DNA of 64,000 nt from Mesostigma viride. Its lineage: Eukaryota > Streptophyta > Mesostigmatophyceae > Mesostigmatales > Mesostigmataceae. The notes below the pieces were generated by a model. That model was not told where the DNA came from. It made no database searches and saw nothing but the letters and a program-made list of their open reading frames with translations. The stretch lies in the NCBI GenBank assembly GCA_009746045.1, contig RPFO01000104.1, forward strand, positions 6,458,501 through 6,522,500, read 5' to 3'. Of the stretch, positions 31,735-42,183 are shown piece by piece (the stretch's first letter is position 1; the number at the start of each line of letters is the position of its first letter). Made by a program: the position numbers and the translations under genes.

Positions 31735-32190
31735 ATGGAGCGTGCCGATGTTTTTGGTTCGCAGCATACATATGTGCATGTCGATAAAAAGGAGCATGCG
31801 GCCAACATGTTTGTTGAAATCGACTCCCCCCCCCACGACTTCCCACGCTCCCTGCGTGGACCGTTTGGAGGTTGGGGTTCAGGTGTCATTGCGTTCGGAA
31901 ACGGGATGATCGACCTGATGCCCCCAGATTCAGATTTGGCGCCTGCCCGGGTGGTGCAATGCCTCCAGAAGGAGGGCACGGAAATTTCGCCCTATGTCTC
32001 GACTGTGCGCCTCCGGGCTGAGGCCCAGCATGAGTTCTTGAATGCGGCGGAAATAGGTGGGGCCGTATGGGCCCCCAAACAATTTTCCAACGAGCCTCCA
32101 AATTTCGGGGGGGACTTGTACAAGGGAGCGTACAAGTTTCGTGACATTGAGATCGATGGATGGGGGTCATTTCGGCTCCAGGAAAAGTGA
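31735..32190 (+). CDS. Small intact gene near the right end, unknown function
   Basis: This is a 151-aa single-exon frame with no frame break. It reads MERADVFGSQHTYVHVDKKE, then FVEIDSPPHDFPRSLRGPFG, VIAFGNGMIDLMPPDSDLAP and FLNAAEIGGAVWAPKQF, ending DIEIDGWGSFRLQEK. It has the mixed composition of a compact beta-rich protein, with no membrane segment or metal motif, and I do not recognise it. A palindrome at 31638-31660 lies just upstream, and another at 31151-31173 just after the transposase stop. Its place next to the right terminus, in the transposase orientation, suggests an accessory transposition protein (inference). Confidence 0.6.
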   Translation: MERADVFGSQHTYVHVDKKEHAANMFVEIDSPPHDFPRSLRGPFGGWGSGVIAFGNGMIDLMPPDSDLAPARVVQCLQKEGTEISPYVSTVRLRAEAQHEFLNAAEIGGAVWAPKQFSNEPPNFGGDLYKGAYKFRDIEIDGWGSFRLQEK

Positions 32191-32477
32191 ATGCCGGTCC
32201 CATTTGGCAAATATAATCGATGGTTAATTCCATGCAACATTTTGCGTTGGTCAAATGTGTAAATTTTCATTATTAATCGATTCAATAAAATTATGGGGGT
32301 GGGTATACCCACCATTTGATGGTTGAAAGTACTACTAGCTTCGTCGATTAACTCTTCTCAACATGGTCCTCTAGTCGACTAGGAATGTACCAATCCATCA
32401 GGGTATCGAGAAACTTGTTATGCCGAAACACTCCGGTCGAAAATTTCGTGCCACCTGCAGGCAATCAAAAAGCGCAC

Positions 32478-32599
32478 GCGGACCGACGGGAAAGAGTAGT
32501 TAGTTACGAAATTAAAAAAACGACAAAAAGTGTCACACGCGGCCCGGCGGGAAAAAGTAGTTTGTTACGAAGTTAAAAAAACGACGAAAAGTGTCACAC
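32478..32599. repeat. Two 61-bp subterminal direct repeats at the right end
   Basis: The copies are 32478-32538 and 32539-32599, each running from GCGG(A/C)CCG(A/G)CGGGAAA to AGTGTCACAC and differing at a handful of positions. They abut the right inverted repeat. Such subterminal repeats are commonly transposase-binding sites, and that role is inferred here. Confidence 0.8.
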
Positions 32600-32603
32600 T
32601 TTT

Positions 32604-32628
32604 CGGAACATTCGAAGTGGGCCCGGCC
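32604..32628 (-). repeat. Right terminal inverted repeat of the giant transposon
   Basis: These 25 bp are the perfect inverted partner of 6955-6979. The TTCC target duplication and the interrupted LINE tail follow directly. Confidence 0.93.
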
Positions 32629-32632
32629 TTCC

Positions 32633-33844
32633 TGCAAGGGTGGGAATGTAAACGACCCTTGCTCTAGGTGCACCAGGGCACCGGCACCACCATGCTGTCT
32701 CAGGTTCAACCCGCCTAAGGGGGGGATCCTGGGACGGGGGGGAAGATCATCATAGCTATACAAAAGCTAGAGCGTGGCATCTCAGCAGAGAGCAGCTCTC
32801 TGCATGGGCACAGCATAACTAAATAAAACTAGGCATCATATGTCTGGAGGGTGGCACATCATCTATAGGCACACATGTACATGATTAAATAAAGCGCGTG
32901 GCTTAGCTAGGATAGTGCATGCCTCTAGGAGGCGTACATGTACATGGCCACGGTCTATCTATTCTACACTACTACTGCTGTATTCCCCTACTAAGCTGGG
33001 GCGTCTGGAGTCGCTGGGGCCGCGGGGGTCGCCTGCCAGGGCTTGTGGCCGACGTAGATGGCCGCCCCCTTCCAGTACACCGGCTGCCCCGCCTTGGTCT
33101 GCCGGAGCTGGAGGTACGGGTCGGCCATAGCTCCCGTCGCCGTTGTTGCTGCGCCAGGGTCAAGTCGTCATCAAGGGTGAAGAGAGTCTTCTCGAGCCGC
33201 TTGCGGCGCGGGCTGAGAAAAGAAATCTTGTCCGCCGGGGTCTTAAAGGTGAGAAGGAGCGGGGGCGGCCCTGCCTTACCCCGCGCGCGGGGAAGGCGGT
33301 GGGCGACCAGTTCGATCTCACCGTTAAGGCCCATGCGACCAAGGATTTCTCTCTCAAACGCACGCATAAGCTTCTCGGAATTCTCACCTTCCTCCATGGT
33401 GAGGTTCTTGACAATGACGTTGAGGCTGCGCTTGGCGAGCTCGGCCTCCTCGCGGAGGTCAAGCGTCTGCCGTTGGAGCTGGGCTGCGACGGCGGAGCCG
33501 GGTCAGTGGAGGTGGTATGTTGCTTAAGCATGTCCGCCCAGGTGGTGATGGGAGCCGGGAGCATCGCCGGCCAGGCCAGCCGGGGCTGGCTTGGCGGCAA
33601 TGTCCTTCACCGCCTGGGCGGTGAGGCCTGCGGTGTTCTGCAGAACCTCGATAGCGATGGCGTTGTCGAAGACGCTGGTCGATGTCACGGAGCTGGGCGG
33701 TGATGGCGAGGAGGTGGAGGTGGTGGCGGTGGAGGAGGCGAGGAGGGTGGAGGTGGCGGTGGAGATGGTGGAGGTGGCGGTGGAGAGGAGGGGGAGCTCG
33801 GCAGCCAGCGTGCTGCCCATGACCGCCACATCATATTGTAACAT
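32633..33844 (-). pseudogene. ORF1-only LINE copy A, interrupted in its 3' tail
   Basis: Read on the minus strand, this is an L1-type ORF1 remnant. It has a Ser/Thr-rich start, LTAQAVKDIAAKPAPAGLAG, then LREEAELAKRS-NVIVKN (RNP-like strand), MRAFEREILGRMGL, HRLPRARGKAGPPPLLLTF and TLDDDLTLAQQQRRRELWP. This order of coiled coil, RRM-like domain and C-terminal domain is that of LINE-1 ORF1p, an RNA-binding chaperone. At least two frame changes break it. Its 3' non-coding part (32633-32971) continues at 6954-6831, beyond the giant transposon. Confidence 0.75.
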
Positions 33845-34073
33845 ATGGCTCCGTTATTAGGAGTACATGTAGCACATATCCCTGAGACGGAATGGGCATA
33901 TCAAGGAGACAACCAGCCAGGCCTGCAGGCCAGAAATCGGGAGAATCCGGACCATGCATGGTAGCTCGAGCCTGGGCACGTTATCTTGTCCGCGTCAGTG
34001 TTCGAGTCGTTCAGGATGATGAATATGAATGGTGACTATGGAAATGTGTAGCCTTGTGCATTCAAATTATGGC

Positions 34074-35388
34074 CCAGGTTGGCAAATACGTGCGTATTGT
34101 CAAAATAAATACGGCAATACGCGTTTTTTTGGCCCCGACGTACTATACGCGTATTTTGTCAGGAATACGTGATTTGGACTTAGAAATTTTTTAGGTTCGA
34201 GCTGGGGCAGCGCTTGGCGCCAGGCCAACCGGACCGTGGCGCGGCGCCTACCTTTACCAAGATTTTCTACTACGAACTAGGCAGCTTTTCGCAAGTCCAG
34301 TAATGACTTGGCAGTTGGCAAGCTAGCTGAAGCCTGAAATTACACGGAGTGAGTGCCAGCACGATGAAAATGCCAGCTGTGCTAGGAACGTGGTACTTGT
34401 AACACAGCCTGTATCATTAATATTGCATGGCGGTGTGCCATTGGATTTTGTCGCCAAGGGCAATCGCGTTTTTGCAGCCATGCCAGAAAAAGGGCCAGAG
34501 CATAATCTTGTAACGAAAAGAACCAGTTGTCTTGGTGAAGGATGCTCTGGGGGAAACGGTTTCGCAGCTGAAGTTTAGCTGCTCATTTTGCGGCCACAAT
34601 TTTACCAGTGGCGATGGCAAGCAGATTAGTGCGACCCGGATGCACGCACATTTTGCGGGCATCGCAGGGCAGGGCATAGATGCTTGCCCTGACGCAAAGA
34701 GTGGGGAGAAACGGAGGTTAGAATTCCAGGGGTTGTTGAGCAAGAAGGCCGGGCTGAAGGCGAGGAAGCAGCAGCACATTAGCTTCAGGACAATGGCGGA
34801 GAGCGGCCACGGCCTTGCTTCGGCCGGGGTCGGCAGGTGCAGGAGATCCTCGCCATGCATGCAGCAGACAATCACGAGGTTTGTGAGCCCCATAAACGAA
34901 GAGGAATGCCATCTCCTGGTGGTGAATTTCTTTGTTGAGAATGCTATTTCCTTTCACGCGGCTCAGAGCCGCTCTTTCAAGGCGATGATTGCCGGTCTTA
35001 GTCAGTACAAAGGGCTGATCACTGCTCCCGGACTTGGCATGCACAATAAATCCTTGCAAGGAATGTGCACATGCAGTAATGGGTAAATTATGGTGGCAGG
35101 TTGGTAGGGAATAAGTGCAAGGAATGTGCACATATTGCATTAAAAATTTATGGCAGGCTCAGGTGGGGAATAAGTGCAAGGAATGGTGCAGATTAAATTA
35201 TGCCTTCCACCATAATTTACTGATCTCCATGCATAACTATGCCCCCTAAGGCCTAAACCCTAAAGGCCCATTCATAACTATGCTGCACACTGCCACGTAT
35301 TCTGGTGACGTATTCTGCCATGCTCCACGTATAATACTCGTATTTTGAGGCCGACGTATTTGACGTACCGACGTATTGGCCAACCTGG
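34074..35388 (+). mobile_element. hAT-type element, 1,315 bp, 8-bp target duplication
   Basis: ATTATGGC lies at 34066-34073 and again at 35389-35396. The ends are CCAGGTTGGCAAATACGT and the inverted CCAGGTTGGCCAATACGT (17 of 18 match), with many TACG motifs in the subterminal region. An 8-bp duplication and a CAGG(G)TTGGC-like end are hallmarks of hAT transposons. It encodes only the N-terminal part of a transposase, so it is a deletion derivative. Confidence 0.88.
34532..35086 (+). pseudogene. hAT transposase fragment with BED zinc finger
   Basis: This 184-codon frame starts with a BED-type finger (CSFCGHNFTSGDG, ATRMHAHFAG, GIDAC). A later part, VVNFFVENAISFHAAQSRSF followed by KAMIAGLSQYKG, matches the helical region after the finger in hAT transposases. 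The catalytic RNase H and dimerisation regions are absent, so it cannot be active alone. Confidence 0.75.
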
Positions 35389-35519
35389 ATTATGGCTGGC
35401 TTACGTGTAGAGCGACTAGATGACCTAGACGGTGGGGCCGGAAACAGCTTGCTTGATCAGGGCGTGTGTTTCGAGCCTAACTGGCCGGGAGTGTCTATAG
35501 GGGTGAGCACCAAAGGAAG

Positions 35520-36430
35520 GGGCATATGGCTTTATAATACATTCTTCATGTCAATCATTCTGTCATCAATGGCTACTTCCATGCACTGAGGGTAGGGTAC
35601 GTGTAAACTACTCCTGCTCTGGGTGCACAGAGTGCACCTGCACACCACTATGTATGAATTCCATGGCACCTAGGGCGCGGACATACTGGGAGGGAAGATC
35701 ATCATGGCTATACATTGGCTAGGGCATGGCTAGTCTCAGCAGAGAGTGACTCTCTGCATATGCATTTGCCGGTATTTCCTCGTAAATGGTAGGAGAGCGA
35801 TCGCAGCAACGGTGCTCACCACTAGACGCTCCCCGGCGGCCACTTAGGCTCGAAACACACGCCCTGATCAAGCAAGCTGTATCCGGCCCCGCCGCCTTGG
35901 TCATCTCGTCATGCACTCTACCCGTAAGCCAGCCATTATTTCAATGCACAAGGCTACACATTTCCATCACCATTCATATTCATCATCCTGAACGACTCGA
36001 ACACGTACGCGGACAAGATAACGGCAGGCTCGAGCTACCATGGTCCGGATTCTTCCGATTTCCAGTGGCCTGCGCTGGTTATCTCCTTGATAGGTGAGCT
36101 TGGCTAAATTCTTCATGCATCATCCGTGGGGAGTCCCATGATAGGCAGAGCTTGGCTTCATCCATGCATGGGAGGGGGCCTTATGGGCGCACATGCGCGT
36201 CAGGCGTGTGCCACGTGCTAGGCTAAGCCTGAGTAATCTACACTACTACTGTATACATTCCCTACTAGGGCTGAGGTTGCTGGCCGGGGTGCCCGGGCAG
36301 GGGGCGCCTAGCTGCCAAGCTAGGCTTGTGGTCGACGTGGATGACCGCCCCCGTCTCCAGTATACCAGTTGGTTTCCCCCCTGCGCTCTGCCTGAGCTGG
36401 AGATAGGTCGGCCATAGCTCCCGTCTGCTA
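35520..36430 (-). repeat. LINE ORF1 copy D, 3' portion, with inserted repeat
   Basis: Positions 36230-36430 match the ORF1 C-terminal region of the other copies (inverted GGTCGGCCATAGCTCCCGTC and GTGGATGACCGCC). 35520-35780 and 36100-36230 match their 3' non-coding region (GGGGCATATGGCT, AAGATCATCATGGCTATAC). The dispersed repeat lies between them at 35780-36096. Confidence 0.65.
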
Positions 36431-36450
36431 TTGGCCACCATGCATGATGG

Positions 36451-37035
36451 CAGATCTCAAGGTGCTCCGGAGGGTACTAAAGGATGCCGACAAGATGTCA
36501 GCAGAGGAGCAGGCCGCTATGACGCACCACGGGACGAATTCCTGGTAGACTGTCTTCAACGCCAGGGGCAGTCGACAGCAGTTACACGCCATTCCGCCCG
36601 GCCCAGGTACGTGACTTTTCTGACAGTGGTCCTACGCGGTATCCGCGCTGCCAAGTACCGCCTGGCTGCCCGCACTGACCCTCCCCTCCTCAGCCGGGCC
36701 TCCGCGCCGACAGCTTCCTGTCCACCCCCAAGCACCGACAGTACGTGCAGTCGCCGCCAGGCAGATCGATGCTCCGCCGCAACAGGGACTCGACCGCCAA
36801 GCCTCGCCCTGTGCACAAGCGGATCTGCGGGTCGCCTACGAGCAAGCTGAGAAGGCCGATGCATGCTCAGCAGATGGTCAAGGACCTGCGCACCTGGCAG
36901 CAGAAGAATGATCGACGGCAAGCGGGGGCCTGGTTCTGGTACAAGCGCCTCGGACACCCGAACGCCGGGCCTCGGCCGACCCCACCCGGCCACGATGTAT
37001 CCGTAGCCCCGGCCAAGCGGCCAATGATCTTGTAA
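36451..37035 (+). CDS. Possible small gene or gene fragment, basic protein
   Basis: An ATG at 36451 opens MADLKVLRRVLKDADKMSAE, which stops in frame at 36552. A second open region from about 36690 reads PGLRADSFLSTPKHRQYVQ, PPGRSMLRRNRDSTAKPRP, MVKDLRTWQQKNDRRQAG and APAKRPMIL (stop 37035). Splice-like sites (CAG/GTACGTG at about 36607, CCCTCCTCAG at about 36693) could join them. No family is recognised. The opposite 236-codon minus frame is low-complexity and less protein-like. Confidence 0.3.
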
Positions 37036-37530
37036 TGTCTGCACCTTGGCAGCGGCCACTGCAGAGGTCTCAGTTGGGGACCGGACCGGGCTGCGCGCCC
37101 GCCGGCCCGGCCCTGCTACCGCCGGCCGCCGGCCGCCGCCGCCCGCCAGGCCGGGCCGCCCTGCGTGGCAGGCGGCCGGCAGCCGGTCCCCCGGCCCCGT
37201 CCGGGTCAGCGGCGGCCTGCTCGGCGACCCGTCAGACATGCCTCCTTTCACCTCCTGCGAGGTCACGGAGGCGGTCCATGCAGCGCCTGCAGTTACGATG
37301 CAGCCAGTACAGGCTCTGGGGGCCGGTCAGTGTCTGGAAGCGGTGATGTTAAACTCGCCGCACTGAGTTTGAGGACACTGCAGACCCGGGCCCCCCTGTA
37401 TTCACTGAACCAGTGTATCTGTCTAGATATTGAATAGCATTTGGTAGGTCTGAGTAGCTCAAAAAATCTTTTGATTTATGTGCTTTCAGGAAAGTATATA
37501 CATGACTATGAAAAAAATGTTGTTTCTTAA
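37036..37530. other. GC-rich then repeat-derived sequence, no gene
   Basis: 37075-37220 is a GC-rich CCGGCC-type run. 37378-37520 is about 85% similar to 44041-44167, inside another TTAA element (AGGTCTGAGTAGCTCAAAAA, CTTTCAGGAAAGTATATAC). Confidence 0.45.
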
Positions 37531-39249
37531 CTCGTCGTCTGTCCCACTACCTCTGGAGAGGACTGAGTTTTTCTCAGTCCTCTCCTGAGGACCGAGTTTT
37601 GAGGTTCTGTACAAAATTCGCCCCGGTCAGAATGTTCGACAAAAAAATTCTCTCAAAATTTATTCAAATACTACGTGAAAAGATCTTTCGTGGACATATT
37701 TTTGGGATTTTTTTGGATTTGGTATGAGCGGCTAAATGTACGGTCAAAGTACAGGTGGTAAGGGTGCTTTTCCACGTGAAACGTGAGTTCCGGAAATGCA
37801 CGACCTAGCCATGGCGGCTCGCGCCCATGCATGCAGTTTACGTTTGCGGACGAGTTAGCTGTCCAAACTCAGGAAATAGATTTTATATGTCATATAGATG
37901 ATAAAGCCTAATTTTTAGCTCGCGGGGATGCGATTTACCCGGTGTCGGCACTGTTCTTGCTGGAAAATACTGCGATAAGGCAGGTCGACGGAATTGATGA
38001 CTGCGCTTGCTTTCCGGCGCAATTTCAATGGCTGATAGGTTTGTTTCTACATTTTAACATGTATTGTATTAGAATAAATTGAGTGACAGTATAGATTTGA
38101 TGATTTCGACCACTCTGTCACGTCATGGTCTATGTGCCGCAAAGTGCCACTTTTGCGGGCACCGCCTGGGCCAAGGTAACGCCAGCCGTGCCAGGTAAAG
38201 TCGGATTATCGTTGCCTCTTCGTTTCTTGATGTTCTTACATAAGTTTAAGCTTGCCAGGCGTTGTCAGGTTCAAGTCTTGATGCTCTTTCTTGACCGTTG
38301 CCTGCCCCTCTCTAAAACCCCCTTTTCAGATGATGTTAGCAGGCATTTGCCTTAACCCAGTGTAGTTGTGCAGGGTTTTAGGAGCTGTGCAGGTTCAAAC
38401 ACCTTCATAGATGTTAGTTATTCTTTTGCTACGTTCATACTGCATGATTGTGTGGCCACGGGCTGCGTCAAGGGTGCTTTCAAGCTTATACGGGTGAGTG
38501 AAAAGTCTTGGTGACAAACCACTGCCATCATGTGCCAGCAACTATGTTGGCCACATCATGGCAAGGCAAAACAGTTATAGCCATATCTATTGTTGTTAGA
38601 AACAATGGAAAGATGCTAACCTACCCATTATATTGGTGGTTGACACTTATAACATAACCCTTTGTTGGTAGGTATCCAAGCCCATTCCCTACGTGCATGC
38701 ATAGGCTCTCACTACATGATAAGGTATGATACAACTGCAGTATGATGATGCAAGTGTGTTGTCCTGTTACGCTTGAAGGGAAATGAGGTGATTGGGATGG
38801 TTGGTGGCCACGGTGGTGTGTAGTATGACCGCACTTACATGCTAGCAAAGTTAGCAAAAGCCCCATTCCTCTCCTGAGGACTGAGAGTTTTTTCATTGTT
38901 TCAGGCAGTGGCAGTGGCCGAATTGAGCCCAGTTTTTTGCCACGTTTCAAGAACTATATTGTTTACCTGCCTATATTTTTCTAACGTGCACCACGATTTG
39001 ATTAAATTTTCCCCACTCGCTCTTATCCCGAAAAATGCAAATTCGCCGAGGGTGTCATATGTCCGAGTAATTTCCAGGTGTTTGGGTCAAGTTTTCACTA
39101 ACGCAGCATTTTTTCCAGCAAAATGACATCAAATACACCCTCGATCCACATCAAAACATTTGGGATGGACCCCCCACCTAGTCGCTACACGCGGTTGAAA
39201 AAGGTCAACTCAGTCCTCTTTTGAGGACTGAGTTGGGACAGACGACGAG
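37531..39249. mobile_element. TTAA-flanked element, 1,719 bp
   Basis: TTAA lies at 37527-37530 and 39250-39253. The inverted ends are 16 bp, CTCGTCGTCTGTCCCA (37531-37546 and 39234-39249). Next to each end is a hairpin built on GAGGACTGAG and CTCAGTCCTC. A short frame at 38125-38355 and splice-like motifs occur, but I see no transposase domain. It shares words with the 42507-44243 element (GCGCAATTTCAATGGCTG, GTAGTTGTGCAGG), so the two look like diverged members of one non-autonomous family. Confidence 0.8.
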
Positions 39250-39253
39250 TTAA

Positions 39254-39851
39254 ATGCCGCCGAGAAGCTCTTGGGGACTTCCTACACGCTGGACAACGAC
39301 TTGACCCTGGGACAGCAACAGCGGCGACACTACCGGCTATGGCCGACCTACCTCCAGCTCCGGCAGAGCACAGGGGGGAAACCAGTATACTGGATCGAGG
39401 GCCCCGGGGCGGTCATCCACGTCGACCACAAGCCCTGGCAGGCCTGCGCCCCCTGCGCCACCCCAGCAACCTCAGTCTAGGGAATGTATTTATAACAGTA
39501 GTGTACGTAGACTGAAGTCAGGCTTAGCCTAGCTAGGTAGCACGTGGCACCGGCATGCGCCTACGTGCATGTGCGCCCCTAATGGCCCCCCCCATGATGG
39601 ATGATGCCTTCAATTTAGCCAAGCTAGTGCCTATGTCATGGGACTCCCCATGGATGATGCATTAAGAATTTAGCCAAGCTCTGCCTATATGCAGACTAGC
39701 CATGCCCTAGCCGTTGCATAGCCGATGATGCATGATGATCTTCCCCCCTATGCCCGCGCCCTAGGTGCTGGAATACATAGTGGTGTGCAGGTGAACTCTG
39801 TGCACCCAGAGCAAGCGTAGTTTACACCCTACCCTTGCAGGAAGTAGCCAA
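39254..39851 (+). pseudogene. LINE ORF1 C-terminus and 3' tail, copy C
   Basis: Plus-strand frame 39254-39480 reads GTSYTLDNDLTLGQQQRRHY, KPVYWIEGPGAVIHVDHKPW, then stop, matching the C-terminal domain of the ORF1 copies. The 3' region follows to 39851. Its CTACCCTTGCAGGAAGTAGCC (39829-39849) is the uninterrupted counterpart of the giant transposon's insertion site. Confidence 0.75.
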
Positions 39852-39857
39852 TTATTA

Positions 39858-42183
39858 ATCTATCAATTAAATAACTAATTAATTAGGAACATAACTCCGT
39901 TGGGAGTATATGTATATGTAGCACATATCCCGGAGAAGGGGCATATGGCTTTTAATACATTCTGGGCTACTTCAGTGCAAGGGTGGGGATGTAAACGACA
40001 CTTGCTCTAGATGCACCAAGGGCACCTGCACCACCATGTTCGCAGCAGACCTACTAGGGTTCTGGCATGGGGTGGAAGATCATCATGCCGGGCTACAGTA
40101 TAGATACAAGAGCTAGGGCATGGCTTCTCAACACAGAGTGACTCTCTGCATGCATAGGCAGAGCGTGGCTAAATTCCTAATGCAACATCCATGGGCCGGG
40201 GTCCCATATAGGCAGAGCTTGGTTAAATTCTTAAGGCGTCATCCATGGGGGGCCATTATGGGCGCACATGCGCGTAGTAGACCACGTGCTAGGCTACTGC
40301 CTGACTAATCTACACTGCTGTTATATATTCCCTAGACTGAGGTTGCTGGGCACCTGGCAGGAGGTGCCTAGCTGCCAGGGCTTGTGGTCAACGTGGATGA
40401 CCGCCCCCCTCCAGTATACTGGTTTCCCCCCTGCGCTCTGCCGGAGCTGAAGGTAGTTCGGCCATAGCTCGCGTCGCCGGTGTTGCTGGGCCAGGGTCAA
40501 GTCGTCGTCCAGCGTGTAGCGAGTCCTCGAGAGCTTCTTACGGCATTAAAGGAACGCCAGCTCGTCCGCCATGTACTTAAAGGTGAGGAGCACGGGTGCC
40601 GGGCCAGCCTTCCCCCGCGCGCGGGGGAGGCGGACAGCCAACATCCGCAGCCAACCAGTGAGTTGCATGGGGGCAAAAATTTCGCACCTAAACGCCATGA
40701 GAAGCGTCTCCGAGGTCTCATCTACCGGCTGGTCGAAGTGTTTGACGATGACATTGTGGCTGCGCTTGTCCAGCTCGGCCTCCTCACGAAGGTCGAGTGC
40801 TTGTTGCTTGAGTTGTGCCGCGATGGTGGAGGTGGTGGAGGTCACTGGTGTGGTGCTTTTAAGCAATGCCGCCCATGCAGATCGATCTGGCCGTCAGTGG
40901 AAGGAGCATCGCTGGCCGGGCCAGCAGATGCCGGCTGGGCAGCGATGTCCTTCACCGCGCCTGGGCGGTGAGGCCTGCCGGGTGTCTTGCAGTCACTCAA
41001 TGGCGATGGCGTTGGCGTGGATGCGCTTGTCGATGTCGAGGATCTGCGTATGGGCCTTGATGTTGGCAGTGGAGGCGGAGGTGGCAGTGGAAAGGTGAGG
41101 GAGCTCAGTAGCCAGCGTGCCCCCCATGGCTGCCACGTCTGCAGCGAGGGGGGTCACGTGCTGCTGGAGGGCTTCCGTAAGGATGGAACGAAGTGTGGGT
41201 GCTGAGAGGGATGGAGCCCAGCCAGATCTCGCCATCAGAGCGCATGGCGGAATTAAGGGAGTTGAGAAGCTAGAGTTGGGGGCGGGCTTGCCCGAATTCA
41301 GAAAGTCGCGGCGCATGTTGGTGCCAGATGCGGCGCATGTGAGTGCTTGTTGCTTGAGTTGTGCCGTGATGGTGGAGGTGGTGGAGGTGCCGGTGTGATG
41401 CAAGTCCGCCCAGGTGGAGGGAGCATCGCCGGCCGGGCCAGCAGGCGCCGGCTGGGCGGCGATGTCCTTCACCGCCTGGGCGGTGAGGCCTGCGGTGTCA
41501 TGCAAGCTCTCAAGGGCAGTGGCGGTGGCTTGAAGGCGTTGGTCGACGTCGAGGAGCTGGGCTTTGATGTCGGCAGTGGAGGCTGGAGGCGGCGGCGGTG
41601 GAAATGTGAGGAAGTTCAGCAGTCAGCGTGCCACCCATTGCTGCGACGTCGGCAGCAAGGGGAGTCACGTGCTGCTGGAAGGCTTCCGTGAGGATGGAAT
41701 TGAGGGTGGGGGCGGAGATGGATGGAGCCCAGATCTCGCCGTCAGAGCGCTGGAGAAGGGAGTTGAGGATCGCATGCTGGAGGACGGGGCGGGGGGAGCC
41801 GAAAACCATGCTGACCTTGTGCCAGCGACGGCCGTCGGTGACGAGGAGGCGTCCGGTGGCGTGGAGATGGAGGCACAGGTCGTAAAGCGAGGCGTAGTCC
41901 CCGTAGAAGATGCAGTCCAGAGCATCGGACGGAGACATGTTGGTCCAGTCGTGATCATCGACCTGGAAAGGTTGGAGCCGAAAGCGCGGTTCCGAGGGGC
42001 GTGACCCTCCTGTTTTGTCGGCTGAGCGGGTGCGTTTCGGGTTGAAGGCGATGCTGATGGCGAGGCATTGAGCCCGGGAGGTTGCGGGGCGACCACCAGT
42101 GCACGACTAGTGTCACCGCTGCCTGCCGGGGCGGGCGAAGCTGCAGCTAGCCTCAGCTGCCGCATTGTTATGGGCGAGCGCAT
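39858..42183 (-). pseudogene. ORF1-only LINE copy B, longest copy
   Basis: On the minus strand ORF1 starts about 42183 (MRSPITMRQLRLAAASPAPA). It includes MSPSDALDCIFYGDYASLYD, HAILNSLLQRSDGEIWAPS and ILTEAFQQHVTPLAADVAAM, then LREEAELDKRSHNVIVKHFD, FRCEIFAPMQLTGW and LPRARGKAGPAPVLLTF, down to about 40310. The block with PLAADVAAMGGTL...LTAQAVKDIAAQP is duplicated in tandem (about 41938-41510 and 41505-40993). The 3' tail runs to the AATT-rich end at about 39858-39887. No endonuclease or reverse transcriptase lies between ORF1 and the tail, so the unit looks like an ORF1-only (HAL1-like) derivative. Several frame breaks are present. Confidence 0.7.

Larger units (their letters stand above)
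6955..32628. mobile_element. Giant TIR DNA transposon, 25,674 bp
   Basis: The ends are perfect 25-bp inverted repeats starting GGCCGGGCCCACTTCG (6955-6979 and 32604-32628). The element is flanked by TTCC at 6951-6954 and 32629-32632. Joining the flanks recreates CTACTTCCTGCAAGGG, which is exactly what an uninterrupted LINE tail shows at 39829-39849 (opposite orientation). The interior holds a multi-exon minus-strand gene (7245-19148), a DDE-type transposase gene (25715-31144), a 151-codon gene (31735-32190), a 4-kb minisatellite, a 153-bp tandem array, a nested TTAA element and at least 27 palindromes of one family. A 4-bp target duplication is known for several eukaryotic superfamilies (for example Sola, Academ, Ginger), and I cannot assign this element to one. 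Boundaries are seen directly, and autonomy is inferred from the transposase. Confidence 0.9.
33902..35519. mobile_element. Dispersed repeat insertion (about 300 bp) split by a hAT element
   Basis: The repeat body is 33902-34073 plus 35397-35519, from CAAGGAGACAACC to GTGAGCACCAAAGGAA. It is flanked by GGGCATAT on both sides (33894-33901 and 35520-35527). Another copy lies inverted at about 35780-36096, and truncated copies are at 48890-49000 and 50934-51090. I see no matching inverted ends and no ORF, so the class is unknown. Confidence 0.6.
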
